NCBI GenBank assembly: GCA_045128275.1
Contig: JBGVRH010000063.1
Location: 3,760 to 67,759 of the forward strand
DNA: 64,000 nucleotides
Reading direction: 5' to 3'
Source of the DNA: CAMEON01 sp045128275
GTDB taxonomy: Bacteria > Bacillota > Clostridia > Oscillospirales > CAG-272
The position numbers and the translations under genes are program-made. Every line of letters begins with the position of its first letter. Positions within the stretch are counted from its first letter, which is position 1. Below, one piece after another: positions 7,968 through 17,184 of this stretch. The notes under the pieces are model-generated. The model worked only from the letters and a program-made list of their open reading frames with translations. It searched no databases and was not told where the DNA came from.

Positions 7968-8227
7968 GCATACATAACGGGGGGCGAGTAGGTATAAAAT
8001 CTTACTTTGTTTCGAGGATCCCCGATGCAGGCGAGTACGAGGTTCATCCGAGACTTGCTCGCGGTACAGCCGCTCGGGAAATAGAGAGCCCTTGCTCCGC
8101 TCGGGGCAAGCCGCCCGGGCTTCTCTCCAATCGGCCTTTCTCGTTGCTTGCGGAGATTTCAAGCGACTCATATTTTTCGCAATAAAAAAGACACCGACGA
8201 GAGTCTGCAAACTTATCGGTAAAATCG

Positions 8228-8353
8228 AATAGCCTTCCCCAGTGGGGGAAGGGGGACCGCGTTAGCGGTGGATGAGGTGTTTAAAACAAACGAAAAAGAC
8301 TCCTCATCCGTCAGCCTTCGGCTGCCACCTTCTCCCACAGGAGAAGGCTTTTT
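8228..8353. repeat. Palindromic intergenic repeat, copy 1
   Basis: This MITE-like unit starts with a CCTTCCCC...GGGGAAGG hairpin, then GGACCGCGTTAGCGGTGGATGAGG, a short spacer, CCTCATCC and the hairpin GCCTTCGGC, and ends with GGAGAAGGCTTTTTT. Its halves are complementary over their outer parts. A related unit lies at 9531-9672. The terminal T-run could act as a terminator. The stretch 7968-8227 before it shows nothing I can support. Confidence 0.65.
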
Positions 8354-8400
8354 TTATACGCAGAAAGCAAAGAAATGCCCCGCACGAGGCGGGGCAAGGA

Positions 8401-9267
8401 TCATTTGCTCAATTGTTCAATTGTTTTTCGGCATCTCTCGATTGTTTTTGTAAGATTTTTCTGCAAGGATTTGTTTTCGGGGATGGGATTATTTTCAAGG
8501 AAATTTTCCGAAAGTGTAATGGCTAACGAATAGACTTTCGAGGCTTGTTTCTTTTCTCCAGTCAAATTATGCATATTTCCGCAAAGTACAATCGAATGGA
8601 TCAGTTGCCGTTGAAATTGCGAAACATTATCAGTATAACACTTTAAAGCCTTTTCATACTCTTTACGATTCTCATATATGCGACCAAACGCAGCTTCTTT
8701 ATTAAATCCAATTACCGAAGGCAACGATTCAGATAATGCTGCTGCTTTTTCAACTTCGCCCATTTCGCAATATAACTTGATTAGCCATTCTGTTGCTTCG
8801 ATCAAAACGCTTAAATCCTTACAATAAGACAATATCAGCCTGCCTGCACGCTCACATTCTTCAAATATAGCATTTCGTTCAGCATCGTTTACGGTGTCTC
8901 CGTCTGCCAGCAAACATTCGCCGCACGAAAGCAATTCCGAAAGTAATCTTATATCTCCCGGATAGGTTCTAAGGGCTTCTTTCAATAACGCATATTCATC
9001 CTTATATGACTCCTGAGTTGTTGCCTTATCAATCAATGTTTGGACTTCATCAACATCCATCTTTTCTTCTACTCCAAACAAAACATCTGTACTGACCCCA
9101 AAGAAATGTGCAATGGGCACAACTTGTGAAATGTCGGGCATTCCGATATTATTCTCCCATTTAGAAATTGCTTGAGCAGTAATATTTAAGTTTTCTGCAA
9201 GTTGTTCTTGTGTGAGATTGCGAGAACAACGAAGTTCACGAATTATGTTACCTATTGTTTTTGCCAT
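8401..9267 (-). CDS. XRE-family transcriptional regulator with C-terminal helical repeat region
   Basis: This 288-residue protein starts at the ATG at 9267 behind AGGAGG; the frame extends 21 bases further upstream but without a ribosome site. Residues 1-60 form a classical helix-turn-helix (LTQEQLAENL, AQAISKWENN, PDISQVVPIA). The remaining 220 residues are mostly helical, with repeated A/L/Y patterns such as EYEKALKCYTDN, as in TPR-containing regulators that sense a peptide or partner. The gene is AT-rich relative to its neighbours, suggesting transfer. No adjacent target gene is evident. Confidence 0.8.
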   Translation of the reverse strand: MAKTIGNIIRELRCSRNLTQEQLAENLNITAQAISKWENNIGMPDISQVVPIAHFFGVSTDVLFGVEEKMDVDEVQTLIDKATTQESYKDEYALLKEALRTYPGDIRLLSELLSCGECLLADGDTVNDAERNAIFEECERAGRLILSYCKDLSVLIEATEWLIKLYCEMGEVEKAAALSESLPSVIGFNKEAAFGRIYENRKEYEKALKCYTDNVSQFQRQLIHSIVLCGNMHNLTGEKKQASKVYSLAITLSENFLENNPIPENKSLQKNLTKTIERCRKTIEQLSK

Positions 9268-9530
9268 AAAAGATCCTCCTAAAATCAAGTGACGAAATTA
9301 AGCGCTTTCTTTCGTTGTCCTTATTATATCACTAATTTTTATTATTGAAAAGCGACCCAAAAGAAATAGCGCTCAACTGTGCGTTGACAAAAGACATAAT
9401 AGCAACTTCGATGTAACTATCTTTCTACTATTCTCGACGCTTGCGTCTGGGGCAAGCATAGCGCGTGGCAGTCTACGCACCATCGGGCAGAAGCCCGAAC
9501 CCACTATCCGCAGAGGAACGGCACGCAAAA
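9268..9530. other. Intergenic region
   Basis: The first 90 bases are AT-rich and presumably contain the promoter of the minus-strand regulator. The rest shows no supported gene. Confidence 0.4.
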
Positions 9531-9672
9531 GCCTCCCTCCGAGAGGGAGGGGGACCGCGATAGCGGTGGAAGGAGCCCGCGTGACTTTGCAATTTGCGCG
9601 GATTTTATTGTCACGCGCTCTCCCTCAGTCTTTTGCTACGCAAAAACCAGCTCCCTCCCGGAGGGAGCCTTT
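9531..9672. repeat. Palindromic intergenic repeat, copy 2
   Basis: The unit has the same plan as 8228-8353: CCTCCCTCCGAGAGGGAGG hairpin, GGGACCGCGATAGCGGTGGA core, spacer, TTTTGCTACGCAAAA hairpin, and terminal CTCCCTCCCGGAGGGAG. The shared GGACCGCG-TAGCGGTGGA core and the paired outer ends identify one repeat family. Confidence 0.65.
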
Positions 9673-9694
9673 CATAAGTTCACTCCGACAGAAA

Positions 9695-9726
9695 AACACC
9701 ACCAAAGAGATTTTCTTGGTGGTGTT
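9695..9726. terminator. Hairpin, possible terminator
   Basis: An 11-bp inverted repeat (AACACCACCAA with TTGGTGGTGTT) has a 10-base loop and moderately T/A-rich flanks. It lies beyond the 3' end of the gene that stops at 9887 and is a candidate terminator. Confidence 0.5.
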
Positions 9727-9886
9727 CGTGTTTTCTCCGCTAAAGATGCATAGCAGAGCGGTGTCTTTTTTGTTGGCAGGGATGGTTAAGGGTAAATCAG
9801 CTATATCCAAAGTAAGATCAATCATTCACCGAGAATCCGCGTCTGCCATGGTGTCTGCTCAGAAGTACCGAATCCGATGAAATCCT

Positions 9887-12800
9887 TCACGGCTCCTCCA
9901 CCGTGAAGTCCACCTGCAGCACCACGCTGCCGTCGGCACCGCGGATGACGGCCTTGTACTCTCCTGCGGGGAGAACATCGTACATATGGCCCACCTGCCA
10001 GTTGCCGCGGTTGTCGCCGGGGATGTCGGTCAGCTTGAAGGTGGAGCCTGCCACCACCGTGGCGGTGGCCCCGGGATAGCCCTCAAAGCGGGCCCAGTAG
10101 ATGCTGGCATCCTGGCCGGGAACGAAATTACGGGGATAGATGCAGATCTGGTCGGTGGCGATGGTGCCCCCCGCCGTGATCCAGATATCCTCGCCTACCT
10201 TGTAGGTCTCCTTGTCCAGCTCGATGCGGCGGGTCTCGTCGGGTTCTGCGGGGTTCTCGGAGTCCTGCGACTTGGCGGTAACCGTGAAATTGACCTGTGC
10301 CACCACGGCTCCCGTATCGTCGCGGAGCACCACCTTGTACTCGCCCACGGGGAGCATTTCGTACATATGGCCCACCTGCCAGTTGCCGCGGTTATCACCG
10401 GGGAGGTCGGTCATCTTGACGGTCACCCCGCTGGGAATGACCACCGAGCCGTCCGGGTTGCCCTCAAAGCGTGTCCAGTAGATGCTAGCATCCTGGCCCG
10501 GGACGAAATCCACGGGGTAGACCGCCAGGGTGTCGGTCTTGGGATTGGCCACGGGAGTGATGAGAATGTCCTCGCCCTGCGCGAAGGCGGTCTTGTTCAG
10601 CGTCAGCTTGCGCTCGATCACCGTGACGTTATCCTCGTATTTGGCCTCGATGAGATCCCCCACCCAGATGGGATTGGTGAAGGCGAAGCCGCCCATGGCG
10701 TCGAAGTCACCGTACAGGGAGGACTCGGAAAAGACCTCCACGCGGAAGAACTGACCGTCCTGCACTTCGATCTCGCGGGTCAGCTCAAACAGGTGGGTCT
10801 CCCCGTCCTTCTCGCTGTCAAAGAGGGTCTCCACTATGCGGGCTTGGTAGGCCTCCTCCACGTTCCCCGTCATGGTGTAGGTGTAGAGGAGGATCTTGGT
10901 CAGGGGAGCGCCCTGATCGGCCACGCGGAGGGTAAGGGTGGCCTTGCCGCTCTCGGGGAGGGAGAGGGCATCGCCCATGCTCACGCCGTCGATGTCAAAG
11001 CGAATCTCGGCGCCGTTGGTGCCGTAGAAGTGGCCGTTTTTGAGGGCATCCAGCACGGCGGCGGGGGTGACCTCCTCCAGCAGGAGGGCGTTACCCGTGC
11101 GGCTGACGATCTCTTTGCCGTGGCCGTCGGTGTTGCTGATGCCGTAGTAGCGCTGCTCACCCTTAAGGTTGTAGCGATCCCACCACTCAAAGGCCTTTTC
11201 GGTGGCTCCCTTGGTGATGCCGTTGGCGTAGGAATCGGCGTTGTAGACCTCAATGCCCGTAAAGCCCTTATAGACGAACACCTGCGTCTGGTCAGCCCCC
11301 ACACCCGGCCACTTCCACGAGCCTGTGTTGGAGAAGTAGAAGGGATGGGCGGGGAAACAGAGGCCTCCCTCGGAAATGATCTCGTTCATGAGCCTCTGCC
11401 ACTCGGCGGCATCGGGGCGGTAGGCGGCCATGATCTCCCACATATGTCCCGTATGGCCCCCCGAATGGCGGTGGGGCACGCCGTACTCCAGCATATGGCC
11501 GTACTCGGTGGTGATCTCGTTGGCGGTGATGGCCAGGAAATTCTGATAGTGGGCTACGGCCTGAGAGATGGGGGAGGTCTGCGTCACATCATAGTTGTGG
11601 TCGGTAGCGATCATGAAGGCGTGGCCCTTACCGACGGCGGTGCCGAAGTTATCGGTCAGGGAGTCTCGGCCGTCGCTGAGTGTGCTGTGGGTATGGGCAT
11701 CCCCCACGTAGTAGCCCAAGCCCGCCGCCACCAGCGGCAGGGACTCGGCCATGACCGTCAGGTCGCTTTGGGACAGAAGCTTCAGGTCAAAGAGCATACT
11801 GCCGCCATCGTTGATCTTCAGCTTGAAGGTGACGGGAGCGGTCTCGCCAGCCTTGACGGTGACGCTTTGCGCCGCCTCGGCGCAGGAGACCGCCAGCAAG
11901 GGATGGCTCAGGGAGAGCTTGAAGACCCGATCAGTATCCGAGTCGTTGTGGAGGGTAGCGGAAAGCTCCACATCCTTCCCTGCCTTGGCCTCGCCACTCA
12001 TCTTCAAGTCGCTGAAGTAGTATTCGGCGGCGGGGTGATAGGGACGAAGGGGAGGCACGGGATCACTCAGCCACGCCACGGTCTTCTCGTAGAGGGCGGT
12101 AACGTCGGCGGGATCCATCGCCTTGTCGTGGATGGCCGCACCCGTGAAAACGGTGGGAGGGGCGGGGTAGTCGGTAATGACACGGTTATAGCCCACGTCG
12201 GCACCGATGACGTAGATGAAGGGGGACTCGCCAAAGGCGAAATCGCCTGCCTTGATCGTGCCCTGCTCTACACCGTTGATATAGAAGCGGAGCATCTTGC
12301 GCTCGGCGCTGTATACGCCCACCAAATGGTACAGCTCGCCCACCGTAGCCTCCTCCTTGGCGAGGACGGAGGTATAGTTGCGGGTACTGCTGTCGAACTG
12401 CTGGAAGAGGAATTTCCCGTCCTCCAGAGCCAGACCGAACATACCGTTCTGGGTGGCCGAGAAGAGGGCCTGGAAGCCGTCGCCCAACGTTTCAGTGAGC
12501 TGGACTGTCAGCTCGATGGTGTAGCCGTCGGTGATGGAGGCTCGCAGGGTCTCATCCTCGGCGTAGGCCGAGAGGTCAAGGGCAGCGGACTGTCCCTCGG
12601 CGGCGGTCTTGCGGTAGGCGGGGATCGTGTAGGTCTTGCCCTTATGAGTGACCTCACAGGAGCCGATCTCGCCACCCGCCAGCATGGTGGCGGCGTAGCC
12701 TACGGCATCCCCCAGGGTCTTGCCGTCAAAGATGCCCATCTGCGCCAGCACGCCGTCCTTGGGGGTATACTCCACGTTCACCGAGGGGTCGGGGATGTGG

Positions 12801-13060
12801 ATGCCGTCGGGCTCGGGGGCTGTGTCGGAGGGGGTGGATCCATCGGGGCTTGACTCCGCAGGATCCGTTTCGTCGGGATCGGTGTCTGCGGGGAGCGTAT
12901 CGGGGGCGGTGATGCCCTCGGACTCGGTGGGGATCTCGGCTGCTGTGGTGTCGGGGGCGGTATCCGTGGGTGTCGGGGTGTCCTTACAGGCTGTGAAGAG
13001 AAGGAGCACCGTCAGGCCGAGCAGGAGGACGAAAATGAGATGCTTTCCAAGCCGTTTCAT
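9887..13060 (-). CDS. Secreted lipoprotein: LamG-like, PHP metal-dependent hydrolase and tandem C-terminal modules
   Basis: This 1,057-residue protein begins with a signal peptide with lipobox LFTAC (Cys25) and a Pro/Asp/Thr/Glu linker to about residue 95. A LamG/concanavalin-like domain follows at about 155-330. An NPCBM/CARDB-like beta module lies at about 350-445. A PHP domain (CehA/McbA-like) at about 450-715 has DAHTHS (454-459), ATDHNYD (485-491) and FPAHPF as metal-ligand motifs. The last 220 residues contain two copies of a module of about 100 residues, each with FVPGQDASIYW and GDNRGNWQVGHMY. The protein probably acts at the cell surface on a phosphoester or glycan-derived substrate, which cannot be specified. 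It follows a glycosidase-like lipoprotein gene after 38 bases and is likely co-transcribed with it. Confidence 0.8.
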   Translation of the reverse strand: MKRLGKHLIFVLLLGLTVLLLFTACKDTPTPTDTAPDTTAAEIPTESEGITAPDTLPADTDPDETDPAESSPDGSTPSDTAPEPDGIHIPDPSVNVEYTPKDGVLAQMGIFDGKTLGDAVGYAATMLAGGEIGSCEVTHKGKTYTIPAYRKTAAEGQSAALDLSAYAEDETLRASITDGYTIELTVQLTETLGDGFQALFSATQNGMFGLALEDGKFLFQQFDSSTRNYTSVLAKEEATVGELYHLVGVYSAERKMLRFYINGVEQGTIKAGDFAFGESPFIYVIGADVGYNRVITDYPAPPTVFTGAAIHDKAMDPADVTALYEKTVAWLSDPVPPLRPYHPAAEYYFSDLKMSGEAKAGKDVELSATLHNDSDTDRVFKLSLSHPLLAVSCAEAAQSVTVKAGETAPVTFKLKINDGGSMLFDLKLLSQSDLTVMAESLPLVAAGLGYYVGDAHTHSTLSDGRDSLTDNFGTAVGKGHAFMIATDHNYDVTQTSPISQAVAHYQNFLAITANEITTEYGHMLEYGVPHRHSGGHTGHMWEIMAAYRPDAAEWQRLMNEIISEGGLCFPAHPFYFSNTGSWKWPGVGADQTQVFVYKGFTGIEVYNADSYANGITKGATEKAFEWWDRYNLKGEQRYYGISNTDGHGKEIVSRTGNALLLEEVTPAAVLDALKNGHFYGTNGAEIRFDIDGVSMGDALSLPESGKATLTLRVADQGAPLTKILLYTYTMTGNVEEAYQARIVETLFDSEKDGETHLFELTREIEVQDGQFFRVEVFSESSLYGDFDAMGGFAFTNPIWVGDLIEAKYEDNVTVIERKLTLNKTAFAQGEDILITPVANPKTDTLAVYPVDFVPGQDASIYWTRFEGNPDGSVVIPSGVTVKMTDLPGDNRGNWQVGHMYEMLPVGEYKVVLRDDTGAVVAQVNFTVTAKSQDSENPAEPDETRRIELDKETYKVGEDIWITAGGTIATDQICIYPRNFVPGQDASIYWARFEGYPGATATVVAGSTFKLTDIPGDNRGNWQVGHMYDVLPAGEYKAVIRGADGSVVLQVDFTVEEP

Positions 13061-13098
13061 TGTGAGATTCTCCTTTCACGGAATCGAAATTTTCGGGG

Positions 13099-15552
13099 TT
13101 AAGATTCGGGGAATTGGATAGATGGATCGTGAGCCTGCCCGAAGACCTCCATCTCGCTCATCTCGATGCAGTAGCCGCCGCCCGCGGTACTGGACTGGGT
13201 AAGACGGGTGGCGTAGAGGCGGACGTAGCGGGCGGGGACGAGATCAAACGCGAGGATACGGTCATCCTGGGTCTGGGGATTGTTGTCCCCCTTGACCGAC
13301 TTGACCGTGACAAAGGTCTCGCCGTCCAACGAGACCTGGATCTCGTAGTCCTCGGGGAAGACGTTGACCCCGTTCCAGATGCCGCGAGGCACCAGCTTGA
13401 CGCAGTTGAGATCGTAGACCGCCAAGAGGTCAACGGTGATCCACTCCTTGGAGGAGGCCCGCTCGTTGCGGAACAGCTCGGAGGCCCAGGCGCGGGTGTA
13501 GTCGCCGTCGGTGATGTAGGTATGGTGGCAGGTCCACTCGGGAACGTCGGTGGTGGAGGAGAAGTCCACCACGGGCTTGTTCAGGGCAAGATTCTGTCCC
13601 TCGGTGAGATCCTCGGCGGTGTAGGCCGTGGGGATCCTGTCGGGGATACTGCCGTCGTCCTTGTAGACCATCAGCTCACCGATGTCGGCATAGCCGCCGG
13701 CTCCCTTGAGGCCGCGGACACAGACTCGGACAAAGCGAGCCTCGGTGTCGGCAAAGCGGAAGACCGATACGAAATCCCGAGGGAGAGCCTCTGTGTTCTT
13801 GACTACCTCTGTCCAGCTCGTGCCGTCGGCAGAGACCAGCAGGGAGAAGTCGGTGGGGCTGAAGACACCGCAGAGAGGCCCCACCCCGGCGGGGTAAAGG
13901 TCGATACGGTTGACCGTCTTGACCTCGCCCAGATCCACGGTCAGGAGCTGATCCTCCCCCCGCTTGGCGGTGAGGCGGGCGGCACTTGCGCTATCCACGA
14001 TGCCGTCGGTGAGGTTGTAGAGGTAGTAGTTCTCGGAGCCCATGGAGGAAGTACCCTTGACGGGGGCGTGGAGGGCCAGGTTTTGGTTCTGCTCGGTCTC
14101 GGTCTTCACGAAATCTCCCGCGGGGAGCTTGATGAGGGCGCAGTCTCCTGCCGCGAGAGTCAGGGTAATACCGCCGTCCCGCAGGGCAGTCTCGGTCAGC
14201 GCGCCGGTTTCGTCGCTAACGAGGAAAATCGAGGTCAGACCCGCAAGGGTGAGGGTGACAGTCTGCTCCTTGGTGATGTCCTTGTTCACGACGAAGACGT
14301 ATTCGCCGTCGCCCCGCCGCTCCTCCATAAAGGAGAGAATGACGTCGGCCTGTCCCGCCTGCACGAAGCAATCCCCGGGCAAAAGCTCGTAGGCACCGCC
14401 CGTTTTGTTGCGGCTGTGGTAGACCTGCATGGCATCGCAGGCGGCCAGGTGGGTACCGATGGCGTGGATCTTTTTGTTGATCTTCACCACCTCGTGATAC
14501 AGCTCGGTGGGCTTGTTGTCGCGGTCGAGGATGGCCACGGTGTAGTTGCCCTCGTCGGTGGTGGGCGTGCCCCAGGTGAAGAACTTGATCTCCTTGACAC
14601 CGTAGGCCAGGGCGGCCATCATGTTGTAGCGGAGATCCGCTCCCGAGGGGGTGCGGTAGCCCCCCACCATACCCACCGACTGGACGTAAACGGCGGTATC
14701 ACAGCCCGTGATCAGACCCGCGCGGCGGATGTCCTCGTAGTTGGAGAACAGACCGTGCTCGTTGACGCCTCCGCCCTCGGGGAAGCAGTAGCAATCCATG
14801 GAGAGAGTCCCCCCGTTTTTCAGCAGCCCGCCGTAGTCACAGAGCTGGCGGAGGTACACGTCACGGGAGGGGTAGGCCGCCCCGGGAAGGAAGTTGACGT
14901 TGACGTAGGCATCGGGGCAGACCTCGCGGAAGATGTTCTCGGCGTGGGCGTAGGGAGAGGGGTTGTAGGGCTCATCCACGATGAAGAAACCGCCGAAGCC
15001 GGGGAGATCCTTATACTTTTCCGCGATCTTCCGCAGCTGCTCGTCGGACTGATTCAGAGCGTTCATAACGTCCACGTCACGGGTCAGGAGCTTGAGACCG
15101 TAGCGGTCGCAATCCTCCATGGCGGCCTTGTACCACTTGAAGGTATGGGACTCGGCCACCCACGGGCGGGAGGGGTACACGTGGGACAGGATGTCAATGT
15201 CAGCGTCCTTGCAGAGCTGCAGCATCTCGTCCCGCAGGCTCTCGGTCATGAGAGGGACGAGGTAGGCGTTGAGGGTAATGTTATCACGCATGGTAGGCTC
15301 TCCTGCGGAAGGATTTTCGGGGGCGGTCTCAACGGGGTCCGTAGCGGGGGGATCCGTGTCCGCTGGATCGGTGGGGTTCACGGCATCCGTCTCGCCAGGT
15401 GTATCGGTGGGTATCTCCCCCGCGGTAGTATCCTCCGAAGGAGGGGGCGTGGGTTGGCAGGCAAGCAGGCCTACAGGCAAAAGACTCAGACATAATAGCA
15501 GGATGCTCAAGCGGACAGAAAGCCTGCTGCGTATGATATGACGACTGTACAT
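13099..15552 (-). CDS. Secreted lipoprotein: TIM-barrel glycosidase-like domain with two discoidin (F5/8 type C) domains
   Basis: This 817-residue protein starts at the ATG at 15552 with GGAGG upstream; the longer frame lacks a ribosome site. Its lipobox is LLAC with Cys32, followed by a Pro/Thr/Asp linker. The central part (about 85-430) resembles TIM-barrel glycoside hydrolases such as the beta-galactosidase-like families. GFGGFFIVDEPY carries a candidate acid (Glu of VDEP), and a strand-like EIKFFTWG follows later. Two discoidin-type carbohydrate-binding modules follow (about 500-640 and 660-805), with the WITVDLL and RYVRLYATRL patterns typical of the fold. It lies between an AraC-type regulator and the LamG-PHP gene, all on the minus strand, so the three look like a glycan-response locus. 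Confidence 0.78.
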   Translation of the reverse strand: MYSRHIIRSRLSVRLSILLLCLSLLPVGLLACQPTPPPSEDTTAGEIPTDTPGETDAVNPTDPADTDPPATDPVETAPENPSAGEPTMRDNITLNAYLVPLMTESLRDEMLQLCKDADIDILSHVYPSRPWVAESHTFKWYKAAMEDCDRYGLKLLTRDVDVMNALNQSDEQLRKIAEKYKDLPGFGGFFIVDEPYNPSPYAHAENIFREVCPDAYVNVNFLPGAAYPSRDVYLRQLCDYGGLLKNGGTLSMDCYCFPEGGGVNEHGLFSNYEDIRRAGLITGCDTAVYVQSVGMVGGYRTPSGADLRYNMMAALAYGVKEIKFFTWGTPTTDEGNYTVAILDRDNKPTELYHEVVKINKKIHAIGTHLAACDAMQVYHSRNKTGGAYELLPGDCFVQAGQADVILSFMEERRGDGEYVFVVNKDITKEQTVTLTLAGLTSIFLVSDETGALTETALRDGGITLTLAAGDCALIKLPAGDFVKTETEQNQNLALHAPVKGTSSMGSENYYLYNLTDGIVDSASAARLTAKRGEDQLLTVDLGEVKTVNRIDLYPAGVGPLCGVFSPTDFSLLVSADGTSWTEVVKNTEALPRDFVSVFRFADTEARFVRVCVRGLKGAGGYADIGELMVYKDDGSIPDRIPTAYTAEDLTEGQNLALNKPVVDFSSTTDVPEWTCHHTYITDGDYTRAWASELFRNERASSKEWITVDLLAVYDLNCVKLVPRGIWNGVNVFPEDYEIQVSLDGETFVTVKSVKGDNNPQTQDDRILAFDLVPARYVRLYATRLTQSSTAGGGYCIEMSEMEVFGQAHDPSIQFPES

Positions 15553-15655
15553 GGCAACCTCCAATAAAAAATATGGGTAAACTGATGGAAAATCCACCAT
15601 CTACCCATATTTTATCATAGGTTATGCACAGAATCTATAACGAAATAGGCCTTCA

Positions 15656-16576
15656 CTATAACGATTTTGGCAATCCAATGCGGTATGCGGTGGGCGTGAT
15701 GCCGTACAGCCGTTTGAAGGTCTTGGTAAAGAAGCTGTGAGAGGCGAATCCGCACCGTGCGGCGATCTCGGACAGGCTGAGGTCACTCCCCGAAAGCAGG
15801 GCGGTGGCCCGCTCCATGCGGCAGGAGATCTGGTACTCCTTAGGGGTCTTTCCCGTATAGCCCTTGAAGCGGCGGATAAAGCTGCTCTGCTCCATATAGA
15901 AACGGGCAGCCAGCTCGGAGACTCGCAGCTCCTCTGCACACCTCTCGGACAGAACGGCAGTTGCCTCTCGCACCCATGCGGGATATTGCTTGGGAGAGGG
16001 TTCCCCTCCGTAATACTCCTCCAAGGCCTCGGTGAGCAACCGCGTGATCAGCAGGTTGACCGTCAGCTCTCCCATGGGTGAAAGATTTCCCAGCTCTTTG
16101 GTAATACGGTCCAGAAGCTCGGTATAGTGCCCCGCTTCCCGTGGGCGGATCACGGTAAAGCCCCCCTGATTCCAAAGGCTTTCGAAATACTCGCAGTACT
16201 CCCCTGCGATATTGACAAAGCAGAACCGCCAGTCGTCGTTGAGGCTGCGGGTCAGGGCGGGCAGGGCACTGCTGACAAAGACCATATCCCCTCGCTCCAC
16301 CCGCCTGGTCTCACCGCGGTAGGTGATCTCTCCCGCGCCGCTGACCGTCACGAAAAAGCAGTAGGCGTCAAAGCCCTCGCGGTAGTAGGAAAAGCCCCGT
16401 CCCTCGCGATACTTGCCTGTTGATCGGGCCACAAACGGCAGCTCTGACCCTTGCGCGATCTTACCGTGAAGAACGTTCACCGGGGCCTCAATACTGTCCA
16501 TGCTCAAGGCCTCTCGGGGCGCGGTTTTCTGCCCGTCGGCATCCGGGACAGACCGTTTGTTCTCTTTCTCATCCAT
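15656..16576 (-). CDS. AraC-family transcriptional regulator
   Basis: This 306-residue protein starts at the ATG at 16576, behind AAAAGGAG. The N-terminal half is a cupin-like sensor (GEITYRGETRRVERGDMVFV), typical of sugar-sensing AraC proteins. The C-terminal 100 residues hold two helix-turn-helix units, including LSEIAARCGFASHSFFTKTF and the family motif FKRLYGITPTAYR. It is divergent from nothing and precedes two large secreted glycan-acting genes on the same strand, with a 103-base gap to the first, so it is their likely regulator. Confidence 0.9.
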   Translation of the reverse strand: MDEKENKRSVPDADGQKTAPREALSMDSIEAPVNVLHGKIAQGSELPFVARSTGKYREGRGFSYYREGFDAYCFFVTVSGAGEITYRGETRRVERGDMVFVSSALPALTRSLNDDWRFCFVNIAGEYCEYFESLWNQGGFTVIRPREAGHYTELLDRITKELGNLSPMGELTVNLLITRLLTEALEEYYGGEPSPKQYPAWVREATAVLSERCAEELRVSELAARFYMEQSSFIRRFKGYTGKTPKEYQISCRMERATALLSGSDLSLSEIAARCGFASHSFFTKTFKRLYGITPTAYRIGLPKSL

Positions 16577-16782
16577 AGGCGCACGCTCCTTTTGAGGAAT
16601 TTGTCCGTAGTTGCGGACGGTCAGAAGGGAGATCACGACTTTATTGTAGCACAAAAATACTGTTCTGTCAACAGAATCGAGCCATTCGGGATGCAGCGTG
16701 AAGCTTTTGGTCTCCTGGGATTACGGGCACGAAACAAAAGGCCTTCGTATAGTTGACCCGATACGAAAGCTTTGGGTGATGA

Positions 16783-16890
16783 AATCGTCATGCACGATGA
16801 CCTCCGATCTTTGATCGGTAACTGAAATGTTTTTCCATAATCCTACGTGGAACGGTCCCGATGAAAATCGGGGCTGTTCTGTTTATACGG
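16783..16890 (+). repeat. Copy of the cassette-2 downstream module
   Basis: This stretch (AAATCGTCATG, TTTTTCCATAA-CCTACG-GGAAC, then CCCGATGAAAATCGGGGCTGTT) is closely related to 37783-37880, which follows the gene at 37302. The CCCGA/TCGGG hairpin with a T-rich tail looks like a plus-strand terminator. Here the gene that should precede it is missing, so this is a remnant of the same kind of element. Similarity continues weakly to about 17000. Confidence 0.55.
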
Positions 16891-17002
16891 GGTGGAAAGA
16901 GAATTTCGATATCGAAAATGGATCGTGTGAAACGAGCCGTATGAAAGATTCTGAGGGCACAGAGAGGCACTTGGAAACGCCTATAAGCCTTACGGGAATA
17001 GG

Positions 17003-17118
17003 AAAAAAAGAAGAACCTAAGACAAACAACAGGCTATGCCATGTGTTCGTTTTAGGTTCTTATTGGCGGAGATGGGGGAATGCCATTCATGTACACAACA
17101 CCCTGTACTCCTTAAAAT
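17003..17118 (-). ncRNA. Short transcription unit with tRNA-Ser 3'-like centre, copy A
   Basis: On the minus strand a promoter (TTGACA at 17148-17153, TACAAT at 17125-17130, 17-base spacer) is followed by about 115 bases. These end in a hairpin AAGAACCTAA...TTAGGTTCTT and a T-run (17003-17009). In the centre lies CCCCCATCTCCGCCA (17063-17077 region), which matches the 3' end of tRNA-Ser at 50307. Very similar units lie at 30177-30292 and, more diverged, at 18567-18671. An ATG (17088-17090) opens a 12-codon frame, MNGIPPSPPIRT, whose reality is uncertain. No complete tRNA can be formed. It may be a small RNA, or a decayed tRNA or attachment site. Confidence 0.5.
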
Positions 17119-17124
17119 GGCTAT

Positions 17125-17153
17125 ATTGTATCACAGAAATCCTTCCCTGTCAA
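17125..17153 (-). promoter_or_regulatory. Promoter of short unit copy A
   Basis: On the minus strand TTGACA and TACAAT are separated by exactly 17 bases. The sequence is nearly identical to 30299-30327, where the -10 is the perfect TATAAT. Confidence 0.7.
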
Positions 17154-17184
17154 CAGATTCTTCCCGCCGTCTCCCCGCGGGGAA

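Noticed and set aside
9986..12853. Very long plus-strand open frame antisense to the LamG-PHP gene
   Set aside because: It mirrors the codon pattern of the real minus-strand gene in GC-rich DNA, is full of Gly/Val/His/Asp low-complexity and has no ribosome site or known domain. The same applies to the long antisense frames at 13114-15495, 25206-28400, 51331-55416, 55721-58435 and 61382-62821.
17063..17118. 12-codon peptide MNGIPPSPPIRT in short unit A as a real gene
   Set aside because: The ribosome site is 17 bases away, too far. The frame lies across the tRNA-like sequence and changes in copies B and C, so it is mentioned only as a possibility.
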